Source of the DNA: Sorex araneus
Taxonomy: Eukaryota; Chordata; Mammalia; Eulipotyphla; Soricidae
Direction of reading: 5' to 3'
DNA length: 64,000 bases
Assembly: GCF_027595985.1 (NCBI RefSeq)
Contig: NC_073305.1
Location: 173,153,209-173,217,208, forward strand
Position 1 is the stretch's first letter. Each line of letters starts with the position of its first letter. Positions 47,001 to 55,989 of this stretch are shown here, piece by piece. The translations under genes and the position numbers were made by a program. The notes beneath the pieces are model-generated. The model had not been told where the DNA came from. It searched no databases and worked only from the letters and a program-made list of their open reading frames with translations.

Positions 47001-48187
47001 TCTAGAACAAAGGTTTTCTGTGAGTTTGAGTCTCACGGCGAGGCAGGACTGGAGCTTGTGGGGCTTGAATGAGGTATCTCATCAAGCACAAGGACACATG
47101 ATTTTATCGAAGACTCAACAACAAAACAGTCAGTGCCATGGCCATGGTAAAGGCAGAAGTCATGGCAGGGACTCAAACACAGGAACTCAAAGACATTGAA
47201 AGAGGTTAGGCAGCTTCATGAGCAGAGGGGACAAGGCAGATGGAATAGAGAAGGGATCACTAAGAAAATGATGGCTGGAGGAAACAGTTGAAATGGGAGA
47301 TGCATGCCGAAAGTAGATAATGGACCAAACATGATGACCTCTCAGTGTCTGTGTTGCAAGCCATGATGCCCCAAAGTAGAGAGAGTATAGGGAATATTGT
47401 CTGCCATGGAGGCAGGGGGAGGGTGGGAAAGGGGGGGTATACGGGGGATAGTGGTGGTCAGGAGTGTGCACTGGTGGAGGGATGGGTGTTTGATCATTGT
47501 GATTGCAACCCAAACATGAAAGCTTGTAACTGTCTCACAGTGATTCAATACAATTTTTAAAAAAAGAAAGAAAAGGTCAGGCGATGTTTTCATGTGATGC
47601 TTGAAAGTTTTAGACCACCTGTGTATCAAAAAAAAAAAAAGAACAAAGTCTGAAATATGCTTCATCTCGAGTAAGACTTTTATCCATGATGGGAAACTAG
47701 ATAAAATTTGTTTTGAAGACAAACAAAAAACACATAAGTCAGCTGGTGAATAGCTTACACATAGAGATGAAAATCACGAGCATTAAATTTGGAGGTTTGA
47801 GATGTTTGTGTTTGTGTGTTAAAACTTTCACATTGGAGGGTCAGATAACAGCCTTACCTAAGAATGATGGTGTTGAGGAAGTTGTGATGATAGAATTAAG
47901 TCTGTAAATTGAGTGTGATCTTAACCTCCTTCCAACTTTCAGTATTCCAGACAGTGGAAGCCGGTAGGTCCTAAAAGCCCTTCTGATGAATTTTCCAAGT
48001 TCCCTTCCTTGGTGCTAACCTCATCTCTTCTCTGCAGGATAACATCAACATAGATGAAGCAGCTCGGTTCCTAGTGGAGAACATTCTCGAAAGCCAGCAG
48101 AGCTTTTCGAGTGAAGAAAAGGATGCGGATAAGATCAAACTGAGTCAGGAGAATATCACGGCAGAGAGCAAATCCCAGTGTTGCTGA
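32652..48187 (+). CDS. RAB32: RAB32 small GTPase, three coding exons
   Basis: Joining 32652-32916, 46483-46760 and 48038-48187 gives 690 coding nt plus stop: 230 residues, against 225 in human RAB32 (recalled). All splice sites are GT-AG and the joined frame is open. Visible motifs: P-loop GELGVGKT (37-44), switch I Thr62 in ATIGVDF, switch II WDIAGQERF (85-93) with Gln90, NKCD (148-151), ETSAK (177-181), and a C-terminal Cys-Cys for geranylgeranylation. Known family role: RAB32, with RAB38, is activated by BLOC-3 (HPS1/HPS4), binds VARP, and directs cargo to melanosomes and other lysosome-related organelles. It also acts at mitochondria-ER contacts, anchors PKA (human Ala185, here Ala190) and restricts some intracellular bacteria. 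The residue equivalent to human Ser71, altered in a Parkinson-linked variant, is Ser76 here. The 5 extra residues lie in the variable Ala-rich N-terminus. The start is the first in-frame ATG (weak Kozak, C at -3, G at +4). Confidence 0.97.
32894..33309 (+). repeat. ~95-bp minisatellite seeded by the exon 1 donor
   Basis: The exon 1 end with its donor, CTGCAGCTGTGGGACAT followed by a GGGTAAGGA donor block, starts at about 32894. It recurs at about 32985, 33080, 33180 and 33277, with a possible decayed sixth copy near 33336. Spacers are GT/GC-rich ((GT)n at 33045-33078, 33129-33171 and 33241-33270). Copies 2 and 4 keep a strong GGGTAAGG donor, copy 3 has GA instead of GT, and copy 5 has GGGTAACT. 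Confidence 0.9.
33417..33466. repeat. (GT)n/(GC)n microsatellite
   Basis: Alternating purine-pyrimidine with GCGCGCGCGCG then GTGTGTGT, in intron 1. Such runs can adopt Z-DNA. Confidence 0.9.
33467..33688. other. intron 1, unassigned
   Basis: Intron sequence without recognisable features. Confidence 0.45.
33689..33751. repeat. 21-bp tandem repeat, three copies
   Basis: TGGAAAGTCCATGGAGGGAAG at 33689 repeats at 33710 and 33731 with a few changes. A small intronic minisatellite. Confidence 0.9.
33925..34018 (-). mobile_element. SINE-A fragment
   Basis: Reverse: T/G-rich start, GTTTACTCCTGGCTCTGCAC and GGGATCACCCCTG. The head half is missing. Confidence 0.7.
34115..34173. repeat. (CA)n microsatellite
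   Basis: A pure CA run of about 29 units in intron 1. It is the complement of the GT runs 0.7-1.1 kb upstream. Confidence 0.97.
34174..34855. other. intron 1, unassigned
   Basis: No repeat, exon or RNA recognised. Confidence 0.5.
34865..35010 (+). mobile_element. SINE-A with internal deletion
   Basis: Head and B box are near consensus, but CATATG joins directly to ACCCCTGTGCATTGCTGGG, skipping about 50 bp. TSD AAAATAGGA lies at 34856-34864 and 35011-35019. Long A-rich tail. Confidence 0.92.
35020..35455. other. intron 1, unassigned
   Basis: Nothing recognised with confidence. Confidence 0.4.
35456..35577 (+). mobile_element. old SINE-A relative
   Basis: GGGGCTGCAGAGGCTATATAG, CATCTGCCTGGCACACGGCC, CTGCCAGGAATAACTCCTGA. 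The end is truncated. Confidence 0.7.
35678..35846 (-). mobile_element. SINE-A
   Basis: Reverse: GGGGCATACCTGGTGATGC, GGTTAGTCCTGGCTCTCC, ATAGAACCCATGTCGGCC, GCAAGGCAAATGCCC. Confidence 0.88.
35909..36076 (-). mobile_element. SINE-A with 18-bp TSD
   Basis: A near-consensus reverse copy bounded by CAGAGGAACTTTTTTAAA at 35891-35908 and 36077-36094. It is a recent insertion in RAB32 intron 1. Confidence 0.96.
36095..36844. other. intron 1, unassigned
   Basis: No repeat or exon recognised. Confidence 0.5.
36845..37003 (-). mobile_element. SINE-A, diverged
   Basis: Reverse: CAGGGGTCACTCCTGGCGGC, GATTGGACCCAG, ATGCAAGGCAAGCACC. Confidence 0.78.
37004..38070. other. intron 1, mostly unassigned
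   Basis: 37500-37680 may be a decayed reverse SINE (GGGGGCTCAGGGTCCCCCAC, ATTATTCTCCAGCCCCCC). No other features recognised. Confidence 0.4.
38085..38336 (+). mobile_element. SINE-B with 14-bp TSD
   Basis: Exact TSD TACTTTCTATGGTT at 38071-38084 and 38337-38350. The element runs from the tRNA-like head to ACAGTGCTACAGTGCTACT, with no poly(A). This is the clearest example of the SINE-B end structure in the window. Confidence 0.96.
38352..38518 (-). mobile_element. SINE-A
   Basis: Reverse: GGACTACACCTGGCAATGC, GGGGTTACTCCTGGCTCTGC, GGGGATCGAACCTGGG. Confidence 0.88.
38519..38691 (-). mobile_element. old SINE-A relative
   Basis: Reverse: CTTGCTCCTGGCTCTGTGC, ATCAAACCCAGGATGGCC, GCAAGGCAAGC, then TCTC repeats. 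Confidence 0.75.
38728..38912 (-). mobile_element. SINE-A with TSD
   Basis: Near consensus, reverse. TSD CACACAGGGATT lies at 38716-38727 and 38913-38924. Confidence 0.94.
39003..39120 (-). mobile_element. decayed SINE-A relative
   Basis: TCAAGAATTGAACCCCAAGC, CATGCTCTACCACCACGTGA. Only the head half can be followed. Confidence 0.5.
39121..39997. other. intron 1, unassigned
   Basis: No repeat or exon recognised. Confidence 0.5.
39998..40103 (-). mobile_element. L1-3' short copy
   Basis: Reverse L1-3' terminus: TTTATTGAATCACCATGTGG, AAAGTTACAAAACTTTCAGG, ATACAATGCTCGAACACCC. 5'-truncated to about 100 bp. Confidence 0.85.
40290..40446 (-). mobile_element. old SINE-A relative
   Basis: Reverse: CCTGTCTCTGTGCTCAGGAG, GAGGATAGAACCGGGGTAGG, TATATCTCCAGCCCC. 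Confidence 0.72.
40590..40773 (-). mobile_element. SINE-A with 16-bp TSD
   Basis: TSD TGTACCAGATATTCTT at 40574-40589 and 40774-40789. The tail side carries a G11-C-G6 run at 40596-40613. Otherwise near consensus. Confidence 0.95.
40847..41034 (+). mobile_element. SINE-A with 11-bp TSD
   Basis: TSD AGATAGTATTG at 40836-40846 and 41035-41045. The region before the B box is rearranged (CAGCCGCTGACCCGGCC) and the rest is consensus-like. It forms an inverted pair with the copy at 40590. Confidence 0.93.
41108..41543 (+). mobile_element. L1-3' truncated insertion in intron 1
   Basis: 436 bp ending GTGATTCAATAAAATTTTAA and poly(A). TSD AGTAAGGGCTAGA lies at 41095-41107 and 41544-41556. It carries the G-rich GGGTGGGAAAGGGGGGG block at 41385 and an intact AATAAA at 41512-41517 in the RAB32 sense direction. 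Confidence 0.93.
41557..43509. other. intron 1, mostly unassigned
   Basis: A T-run lies at 41571-41584. CCATCAGAATTACCTGGGG at 42482 may be a MER20 scrap. No exon or RNA recognised. Confidence 0.45.
43510..43625 (-). mobile_element. MIR SINE remnant
   Basis: TTTGCAGATGAGTAAACTGC, AGAAGGATAAGAGG, AAAAATCAGGGCATGGATCC and CAGCTAG follow the reverse MIR consensus (recalled). Confidence 0.65.
43626..45234. other. intron 1, mostly unassigned; GC-rich patch
   Basis: AT-rich except 44430-44535, an isolated GC-rich patch (CAGCCCCGCCCAACGGCGAGG) next to ATTTATTTATTTT that matches nothing else in the window. No exon recognised. Confidence 0.4.
45235..45375 (+). mobile_element. MIR SINE remnant
   Basis: GAGTCAGAAGGCACGGGTTC, TCATCTCGGCCAAGTGTGTG, GAGTTTCCTCTGCCAGATGA match the order of the MIR core (recalled). 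Confidence 0.6.
45510..45682 (-). mobile_element. SINE-A
   Basis: Reverse: CAAGGGTTACTCCTGGCTC, GGAATTAGTCCTGGCGGG, GGGATTGAACCCTGATCAGC. Confidence 0.88.
45723..45893 (-). mobile_element. SINE-A with 17-bp TSD
   Basis: TSD CTGCCTTGCTGTCTTTT at 45706-45722 and 45894-45910. Near consensus, about 590 bp upstream of RAB32 exon 2. Confidence 0.95.
45911..46482. other. intron 1 end before exon 2
   Basis: No repeat recognised. The acceptor is ATTAATTCCTAG|GG at 46481-46482, preceded by a weak pyrimidine-rich stretch (ATCTCCTGTGATTAATTCCT). Confidence 0.6.
46483..46760 (+). CDS. RAB32: RAB32 coding exon 2
   Basis: Encodes the rest of Gly89 through Lys181: [14 protein letters not shown] (switch II), the helix with WKSDLDSKV, the NKCD guanine-specificity motif and ETSAK. 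The acceptor supplies GG to complete Gly89. The donor AAAG|GTGAGG is phase 0. Confidence 0.97.
46761..47197. other. intron 2, unassigned part
   Basis: No repeat recognised before the L1 insertion. Confidence 0.5.
47212..47567 (+). mobile_element. L1-3' truncated insertion in intron 2
   Basis: Nearly identical in layout to 41108-41543 but shorter at the 5' end. Its poly(A) signal is mutated (CAATACAATT). An imperfect TSD AGGTTAGGC/AGGTCAGGC flanks it. Confidence 0.9.
47583..48037. other. intron 2 end before exon 3
   Basis: No repeat recognised. The acceptor is CTTCTCTGCAG at 48027-48037 with a good pyrimidine tract. Confidence 0.6.
48038..48187 (+). CDS. RAB32: RAB32 coding exon 3 with stop
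   Basis: Encodes residues 182-230: [17 protein letters not shown] (helix alpha5, PKA-anchoring region) and the acidic/lysine-rich hypervariable tail, ending KSQCC and TGA at 48185-48187. The terminal Cys-Cys is the prenylation site. Confidence 0.97.
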   Translation, partial: DNINIDEAARFLVENILESQQSFSSEEKDADKIKLSQENITAESKSQCC

Positions 48188-49640
48188 CCACTCTTGTCTG
48201 TCTCCCGTGGAATGCAGCCTTGCTCCGTTCAGAGAAGATCCCTATTCTAAGAGTAGCCGACAGTGGCAGACTCCCTGCATTGTGCATTTCCTGGGGCTGT
48301 ACTTCCAAGTGACAGCAATGCCATCCCTGGGATTCCACACTGAAGTGGACCATAGGTGGAGTGGTCTGGCTATGCCTTAGTGCGTGTGCCTTAACCTGTC
48401 ATCATTGCCATTGTGTTCAGGATAATGTTTACATCCCTTTAACTATCCTTTTATATTTCCCTTAATGGCATCTCCTCGGGATGCAGTAAGACTGCAGAAT
48501 TGTAATTTTTAGGATATGCGCTGGGGTGGTAATGAAACTTTATCTACAGTCTGACAGTAGATTTATGAGTCTATTTCTATATCCGTAGGTCCCTACTCTG
48601 TTGTCAGTGAGGCTTTTTAGACCATCAGCCAAAGGAAGAGTTAGAGCTACTGATATTTTCTCTCCAGACCTTTGGGGTTTTTTTTGTAGAGATTTTTATC
48701 TTTAAGTATTATAATTTGTCTACCCCTAGTTAGTGTGGCCTGTGGTTATTACTCCACTTAAATGCCAACCCTTTCTAATATCTCAAAAATCACTCACATC
48801 AGGCTGGTAGCCGGCTCTGGTTCTTACCAGTTGAAACAATACAAATGAAAATTTGTTCTCTCTCTCCAGTCTTTTTTCTCCTTTCTTCTTTCCCCGTGTT
48901 TGTGTTTCTTTCTGGGACATCTGACGGATATTTCCAACGTAGTTCTCTCCAAGTAGGACTAGTGTTTTCAACTCTACGATATAATAGTTATAGTCAAAGA
49001 ATTTGTTTCAAATTATAAACAATTATACCATCACTCTTGTGTTGTTCTTGTGTGTGTGAAAGAAACTAGGTCAAGTGTGCTTTTTATGCAGAATTTTGAA
49101 TTTAAAGTGTAATACATGAGAAACAAAATGCCAGATTCATGATATTAGTACTAATTAGCATGTAACCCAATTAAGAAAATGAATAAGAATTTTCAATGAA
49201 ACTTTGGTTCTGGATTAATGTTCTAGAAATGTAATGTGGGACATGTTTTCTATCTTCAAAAACTGTGTCTGTTCACCCATGCCTTCTATTTTTCAGGAAC
49301 TTACTGATATTGTGTGAAAGAACCACTTATTTCTTCCAAAGAAAATTTAAAGGCCTTTGTGACATAATCCAGAGTTAGTGCAAAATGACTTATTAAATAG
49401 ATTTGTCTTATGTATTACTGTGAACTTGATAAAAAAACATTCATGGATTTATTGAAAATAGGAAAATTTCAGCATAGAATTGCGTTTGCTGTAACAGGAA
49501 TGTTTGAGGAGTAAAAATTAGGAGTTGTCTTGGGTCAGAAACTATGGTCACTCTTTCCGTTAAGCCGCTGAAACTTGTCCAGGAATCATAAATGTGTTTC
49601 TGTATTTTATATTGAAATAAACTTTTTGACGCCTTTGGAC
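48188..49640 (+). other. RAB32: RAB32 3' UTR
   Basis: No other AATAAA lies between the stop codon and 49616, so the UTR is inferred to be about 1.45 kb. It is free of recognisable repeats, unlike the flanks. Confidence 0.7.
49616..49621 (+). terminator. RAB32: RAB32 poly(A) signal
   Basis: First canonical AATAAA after the stop, followed by a T/G-rich stretch (ACTTTTTGACGCCTTTGG). A second AATAAA at 49769-49774 could be an alternative. Confidence 0.7.
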
Positions 49641-50759
49641 ATGTATTTTTTTTATGAAATCACATTTTTTGAGGTTCAAGAATAGAAATAAGATCCTAAT
49701 TTAAATAGCATATCTTTAGTAAGTTAAAAATATTAAGTATTTTTTCCCGAAACACTGTGTCATACTCTAATAAACTTTCTTGTCTAGGTATAGAGCAGAA
49801 CTTTTGACCTTTTTGTAACTCTAAAAGTCCAATCATGTAAATTGTATAAAATGCTGGTGCTAAGCCAAAATTTCAAAATATAAAGCTTATTTAGGGAGTC
49901 GCTGAAGGAAAGGGAATTTTTCTTGAAAATGTCTTTTTTATATATTGGCTTTATTTTTTTAAACAAAAAAAGCACCATAGACCAAAACACAGAAAGGTTG
50001 TACTTCTTGTGCTCATCTTTACCATATATGTGTGTATGTTTATTTAGTCTATAATAATATGCATATGTGAAACATATATGTATATATACATATGTATATA
50101 CACACATGTGTTCTACATGTTCTACACATAGTATACACATTGTAGAGTACACATATACATATATATTAATAATTAGTCAATATTAGTTAAAACCTATTAA
50201 AATGCTGATATCTGAGGATTCAGTCTGGGAAATAATAGTCCAAAAAGGTTGGCGTGAAACCAAGGAATGAGATGTTTGAAAACAAACTTTGCAAAGTTCT
50301 GTATGAGACCTCCACAAATATTCAGGACTGTGTTTGTATTCAAGGTTTCTTGTAAAAGCCTTAAACTTCCATTTTGGGGTCTTATGTCCTGGGGAAATTA
50401 GAAAATAAAATCTGCTTGCAGCTTTCAACTTCTATTGTTTGCATTGAATACTCAGAACAAGGACTGGAAATTTTTGTGGTTCAATGCATTTAAGGAAATC
50501 TTTGTCCAATCATTAACTTGTTACTAACTTAACAGAAGAGCTAGTTAGTGGTTACACGTGACAAAGGATACATACTTTTCAGAATTAGTTTGCAAAACTC
50601 ATTGAGCAAGCAACCAAGTAAACAAAGTATTATTGTATTATTTACTACAATAAAACCAGCAGGTCAGCTGGGAGTTAGAAATGTAGGAAAGTATAGTTTT
50701 GGAGTTAATAAATCTTAATTTTCTAAGTGTGCAGTTTTCAATTAAAAAAAAATAACTTT
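49641..50759. other. downstream flank; TA/CA-rich stretch
   Basis: 50040-50170 is an irregular TATG/TACA-rich repeat-like stretch. Otherwise AT-rich with nothing recognised. It may include an extended 3' UTR using the second poly(A) signal. Confidence 0.45.
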
Positions 50760-50930
50760 CGGGGCTGGAGTGATAGCACAGTGGGTAGGGCGTTTGCCTT
50801 GCACAAGGCTGACCCGGGTTTGAGTCCCAGCATCCCATATGGTCTCAGGAGTGATTTCTGAGTGCAAAGCCAGGAGTAACCCCTGAGTATCACCAGGTGT
50901 GGCCCAAAAAGGAAAAAAAAAACTTTGAAA
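50760..50930 (+). mobile_element. SINE-A, short internal deletion
   Basis: GGGGCTGGAGTGATAGCACAG, CCCAGCATCCCATATGGTC joined to TCAGGAGTGATTTCTGAGTG, GTGTGGCCCAAAAAGG, A tail. About 13 bp of the middle is absent. Confidence 0.93.
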
Positions 50931-51023
50931 GTATGTCAAGAAACAAAAGCACTATCTCCAAATAAACCCAAGTAAGGGACAGCTTAGAAAAATTCTAAAT
51001 TAGCCATTTTTGGTACATTCAAA

Positions 51024-51196
51024 GTGGTAGAGGGAGTCAGAGTGTACAATGGGTAGTAAGGGGTTTGTGTTACACATGTCAGATTTTGCTTCAATTCCTG
51101 GCACTACAAATGGTTCCTCAAAGCAGGCAGGAGTGATCCCTGAACTCAGAACTAGGAGTATGGCTTAAGCACCATCCAGTGTCGCCTCCAAAACAA
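51024..51196 (+). mobile_element. old SINE-A relative
   Basis: AGGGAGTCAGAGTGTACAAT, TGCTTCAATTCCTGGCAC, GGCAGGAGTGATCCCTGAAC, CCAGTGTCGCCTCC. Strongly diverged. Confidence 0.7.
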
Positions 51197-51386
51197 GGCA
51201 AACAACAGGAGAAACAGTAGAAAAAATTTCATATGAAAGACTAAAGGAAGAATGACTCATGAAATATAGAATATGCATGAAGAAGATAAGTCATAAAATT
51301 TGAAATTCTAGACTTTCACATTGAAATTCCAGAGTTAAAAAGTAAAATGGCTAATATGAAATATTGGTTAGAATGAATTGCTTATT

Positions 51387-51546
51387 TTGTATTGGGACCA
51401 AACCTGAGAGAGCTTGGGGACTACTCTTGTCTCTGTGCTCAGTGATCATGCCTGGCAGCCTTGGTGGGCAACATGGGGTACGCCAGATTGAACTCAGGTC
51501 AGCTGTGTGCAAGGCAAATGCCTCACCAGCTGTATCCTTGCCCCAG
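51387..51546 (-). mobile_element. old SINE-A relative
   Basis: Reverse: CTACTCTTGTCTCTGTGCTC, AGATTGAACTCAGGTCAGC, GTGCAAGGCAAATGCC. Confidence 0.75.
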
Positions 51547-51599
51547 TACGGATTAGGATGACAACGTCATATTTCCCAGGAAAAAAAAAAGAATCAATT

Positions 51600-51850
51600 G
51601 TCTTCAAACCTAAAAGTACCAAACAGAAAGAAAGGAAAAGGGGGAAAAAATGAACAGAACTTCGAAGACCTGTGGGAAAGCATATAAATACATGAAATCC
51701 TAGCAGTAGAAAAGAGAGAAAAGACCAGGAAGATTATTTGAGGTTGTTCCAAAGTCACATTCTGAGTCTATGGAAAAGAGTAGCACATATATAAAAAATG
51801 CACAATAAAATTCAAGTAGAATGAACTTTAAAGTTTAAAGGATTCATGCT
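51600..51850 (+). mobile_element. L1 ORF1-region remnant
   Basis: AAAAAATGAACAGAACTTCG, AGACCTGTGGGAAAGCAT, GAGAAAAGACCAGGAAGATT and TATTTGAGGTTG follow L1 ORF1 (recalled consensus). Broken by stops. Confidence 0.55.
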
Positions 51851-51857
51851 TAAGACC

Positions 51858-52012
51858 CGAGATAACTCACAGGGCTAGTGTAGCACTTACTTTGCATGTG
51901 TGAGGCATGGGTTAATCCCCAACACCGCATGGTCAACATACCCTAGAGAAGGAGCCTGAGCACTGAAATCAGGAGTATCCTCCAAGCACCACTAGGTGTG
52001 TGTCCCCAAATC
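51858..52012 (+). mobile_element. old SINE-A relative
   Basis: CTTTGCATGTGTGAGGCATG, GGGTTAATCCCCAACACCG, AAGCACCACTAGGTGTGTG. Confidence 0.7.
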
Positions 52013-52143
52013 CATTCTTCTATAGTTAGGACTATTATGACTATTCCAAAAACAAAAGAGCGTTAGAGCAGTGAAAGAAATGACTTATTATATACAAATG
52101 ATGCTCAAAAAATTAAAAATAATGTTTGTTTTAATAAAAACCA

Positions 52144-52390
52144 CACACTGTGGCACTGTTGTCCTTTTGTTCATCGATTTGCTCGAGCGGGCACCAGTAA
52201 CATCTCCATCGTGAGACTTGTTACTGTTTTTGGCGTATCGAATATACCACGGGGAACTTGCCAGGCTCTGCCGTGCGGTCAAGATACTCTCGGTAGCTTG
52301 CCAAACTCTCCGAGAGGGGCAGACAAATCAAACCCGGGTTGGCCAGGTGCAAGGCAAATGCCCTACCCACTGCGCAATCATTCCAGCCCC
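52144..52390 (-). mobile_element. SINE-B
   Basis: Reverse, near consensus: GGCACTGTTGTCC tail, GTTCATCGATTTGCTCGAGC, CTCTCCGAGAGGGGCAG, TCAAACCCGGGTTGGCC, CCAGCCCC. Confidence 0.94.
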
Positions 52391-52489
52391 AATAAAAGAT
52401 AATTAACAAAAATGAGTTTAAAATATATTTGAATTGGAAAGTAAGTAAAATTATTTCTAGAAATCAAGTTATTTCTCCTTGTATAAATA

Positions 52490-52970
52490 GATTCTCAATA
52501 ATCATCTTAAATCATCTACAAAAATCCTGAAGAAACCACTAGAAACCTGCCATATTAGTTTCTACTTAACTAGTTCAGCAAAGTGGCAGCATACAAAATC
52601 AATATACAGCATATGAAAATAGGTTGTTTCTCTATACAGTAAAAATTAATAATCTGAAATAAAGTTAGTAAATTAAGTGCAATAACAATATAATCAAGGG
52701 GATAGCATTGACGAATAAAATACTTAGTAAAATAATTAGGGATAAATTTCACCAACAAAGTATAACATTTGTACACTGAAAACCACAAATCATTCTTGAA
52801 ACAAATGAAAGAAGGCCTAACTAAATAGGATATCCTGTGTTCATGGATTAGTAAACACAATATAGATAAAATGATAATAGCACCACAAATGATCATTAAA
52901 TTAAATGCAGACCTCAACAAAAATTGAATTGCGTTTTTCATTTACAGAAAATGGATTATTAATAAAATTA
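52490..52970 (+). mobile_element. L1 ORF2 (reverse transcriptase) remnant
   Basis: AGTTCAGCAAAGTGGCAGC, ATACAAAATCAATATACAGC, TTTCTCTATACAGT, GGGATAAATTTCACCAAC, CACTGAAAACCACAAATC, CTGTGTTCATGGATTAG and AATGCAGACCTCAACAAAA track the C-terminal RT part of L1 ORF2. It is decayed and lacks an open frame. The antisense 123-codon ORF is a shadow. Confidence 0.75.
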
Positions 52971-53097
52971 TTTCAGTAGCAAATTAAATTTTCCAATCTC
53001 AAGATGCTGACCTTTTTGAATCTCTGTAAATAGAGCTATGTTCTCAACAGACAGACTAAGAAAAATTCCTTTAAATGAACTCATGCAATCCTGTTGT

Positions 53098-53268
53098 GTA
53101 TTTTTTTCTTTTTGGGTCACACCCAGCGATGCACAGGGATTGCTCCTGCCTATGCACTTAGGAAGTACTCCTGGCAGTGCCTGGGGGACCATATGGGATG
53201 CTGGAAATTGAACCCAGGTCAGCTGCATGCAAGGCAAACACCCTACCCGCTGTACTATCGCTCCAGCC
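53098..53268 (-). mobile_element. SINE-A with short TSD
   Basis: Near-consensus reverse copy. The flanks share TGCAATCCT (53085 and 53272). Confidence 0.93.
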
Positions 53269-54004
53269 CTGGTGCAATCCTATAGGTATTAGTAGTCAGT
53301 CTTCTAGTTAACAAAGAAGTTGTGCTTTTCAGTAAACTAAGTATATCCGAATTTTCTTAAGGTATACAGATGTTTTCTTTCTTAGTGACGAAAATTATGT
53401 TTAAAAGTGCAAATAATTTTGAATCATTACATTCATGACACAAATTATAGGGAAAACATGATAGAAGCTTTGACCTTAAACAAGGCATGTCAATTTTTCA
53501 TAGTGTGCAGATTGGCCAAAGTAGGAAAATTAGGGAATTTGAATTAAAAACTGACCAGTATTCCCAGGTTTCTATCACTTACAATCTGCAGGACATTAAG
53601 ACATGTCCTCTTTACTTCTTTAATTTGATAAAAGTTAGCTAAAATGTGGAATCTATATAAAGCATCAAAGTAGACTTGACTTTGAACACTCTGGGGCTGG
53701 GAGACGTTTGGCAAGTTTGTTAATATCTCAGTGCCTGTCTTTATCATTTATATCACTTGTCATCCGTTGATCTTCGATTTGCTTGAGCAGGCGCCAGTAA
53801 CGTCGCCATTTGTCCTTGTTGCATGCAAGTACAGCCCAATGGTATCTTCTTAATTTATAAAAAGAAGGTAATATGAGAAGTGGACAGTATGTATTGGATG
53901 TCTTTATTACATAGTAAGAATATGCTTATGTCATATTTAATAGTTACTTTTTGGTACCTTGAAAAACCTATGTACTTATAAATATATAATAATGTATTTA
54001 TAAG
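53269..54004. other. unassigned, with a C-tail scrap
   Basis: 53748-53815 reads CACTTGTCATCCGTTGATC, TTCGATTTGCTTGAGC, CCAGTAACGTCGCC: a short reverse SINE-B/C-tail end. Otherwise AT-rich with nothing recognised. Confidence 0.5.
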
Positions 54005-54251
54005 GTACTGGAGCGATAGCACAGCAGATAGGATGTTTGCCTTGCATGTAGTTTGATTCCTCTGTCCCTCTTGGAGAGCCCGACAAGCTACTGAGAGTAT
54101 CCGCCCGCACAGCAGAGCCTGGCAAGATATCTGTGGTGTATTTGATATGCCAAAAACAGTAACAAGTCTCACAATCTCACAATGGAGACGTTACTGGTGC
54201 CGCTTGAGCAAATCGATGAACAATGGGACAACAGTGATACAATGATACAGA
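54005..54251 (+). mobile_element. SINE-B
   Basis: Head GGTACTGGAGCGATAGCACAG, a small head deletion before the B box, body GGAGAGCCCGACAAGCTAC, tail ACAGTGATACAATGATACAG. Confidence 0.92.
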
Positions 54252-55020
54252 AAAGGGAGAACTTCTATGATCTGAAAATTCATGAAAAACTGCACAAAAC
54301 GACATAACCAGAAACAATCTTAGAAAACAATCAAGTGAGGGAGCCCACACCTCCCAATTCCCATACCACAAAACTGAAACAATCAAGATAGTCATCAGCT
54401 CTCTGAGGAAGTACAGCAAGTAAATTGCTCTTCACTAAACACAGTAACATATTTGATAGGACATTTAAAATTAATTTTGGAATAAAATTGAAATACTAAT
54501 GAAAAGGGAAAAAAATGAATTCCTAGCTTAGATTTGCTACACATTGCACATATGTTGAGTTTGCTTCCGTAGGAGTTTATTTTCTTTAACACTGAAGCTG
54601 CCTCCCCTTCTGGGAGCAGAGAAAGAGGTTATCTTTGCAGTTTGCAGAGCTCAAGTTCTAAGCTGCACGTCTGACACTGTGGCTTCTTTCTGTTGCTATG
54701 GGCAAGTTGCTTGAATGACTTCAACAGATTCTTGAACTGCAATTGCTTCCCACTCAGTTATAATTTTACCAGGCAGAGGCTAGAAATTGGGAATAAATAA
54801 TGGAAAAAGGTCATTCGGGTTCACATTTAATGCACTGTGTGGGATGGAGCTGACGGCTGGAGAGGGGAAACGTGACCTTGTGGCAGAGAGATTTTACTTT
54901 TATGATCTGAAAGACATTCTGGCATCTCTGACTTTAATTTCTCTTTTTAAAAGATGGGGGGAAATCTATCATAAAGGAACAAAAGCTATAGCTGAATCTT
55001 GGTCATTTAAAATTTTGCCT
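54252..55020. other. unassigned; possible MIR scrap
   Basis: GGGCAAGTTGCTTGAATGAC near 54700 resembles the MIR core. No gene is supported. Confidence 0.35.
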
Positions 55021-55187
55021 CACAGGGCTGAAGAGATAGAACAAGATGTGGGGCACTGGACTTGCATGTGGTTGACCGAGGTTTGATCCCTGGCATCATA
55101 AACGGACCCCAAGACCCATTAAGAGTGGTCCCTGAGCACAGAGTCAGGAGTAATCTCCCAGCACTGCCAGGTGTGCCCCGGCCCAAT
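55021..55187 (+). mobile_element. old SINE-A relative
   Basis: CAGGGCTGAAGAGATAGAAC head, GAGGTTTGATCCCTGGCATC, GGTCCCTGAGCACAGAGTC, AGGTGTGCCCCGGCCC. Confidence 0.78.
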
Positions 55188-55989
55188 TTAAAATAACACA
55201 AAATAAAATAGTGAATTTTTTTGTTAGAGAGACAGTAAAGAAAAGCCAGGAATATGGACTTTAATTTGATAATGACTTGTGGCAGTTTTTTTTCTTCATA
55301 AAACTGGCATGCGATTGAACTGAAACCTTGAAGAAATTGGTTAACATGCTTAACCTCAAAATAAACCTTTTATATAATCTAGAATTTTGTACAATTTAAT
55401 ATAATTGATGAATTTCATTATAACCACGATTTCTTTGCATCTCTCTCCTTTGAAGTATGAAATTTATTTGTAGTTCACCTGACTATCATTTGGCCCTTAT
55501 TGCTTAAGCTACAGATTATGGCAGTGTGAGATCAATTCAATTCTAGGTGCAGCCTTTTAGAGGACTGGCAGGTAAACTATCTTCTGCCATCTGGGAACAC
55601 GCCCCTAAACCTATGCCTCTTGGAATTCAGTCTCCATCCTGTTAAAAGCCAAAACCACATGAAAATCCATGGGTTGATGCTATGATCAGTACACCCAGCT
55701 CCTCTCCCAGCACTTACCCAACACCAGTGTCAGCCATGGAGCACCACCTTGGATGTTTCACTCCAACAGAGCTTTCCTCTGTCTGTGTCCTTTTGTGATA
55801 TGCACTACTAGAACTAGCCAGGAAATCTCGATTATCCCACAGAGTGAAAAGAATGATGAAATGGTTGTTCATCTGTTAAATTTGGGTGGGTTCACTATAG
55901 CTCTCTAAACGATCATTTTGCATAAGTATGTAGGCTGTTAGTTAAAAGCAAGGTGTAAAAGTTGGCACAGCAAATAAAATCTTAGCAAA
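55188..55989. other. unassigned AT-rich sequence
   Basis: No gene or confident repeat. Confidence 0.45.

Noticed and set aside
52570-52941. 123-codon minus-strand ORF
   Set aside because: It is antisense to a decayed L1 ORF2 remnant and AT-rich by composition.
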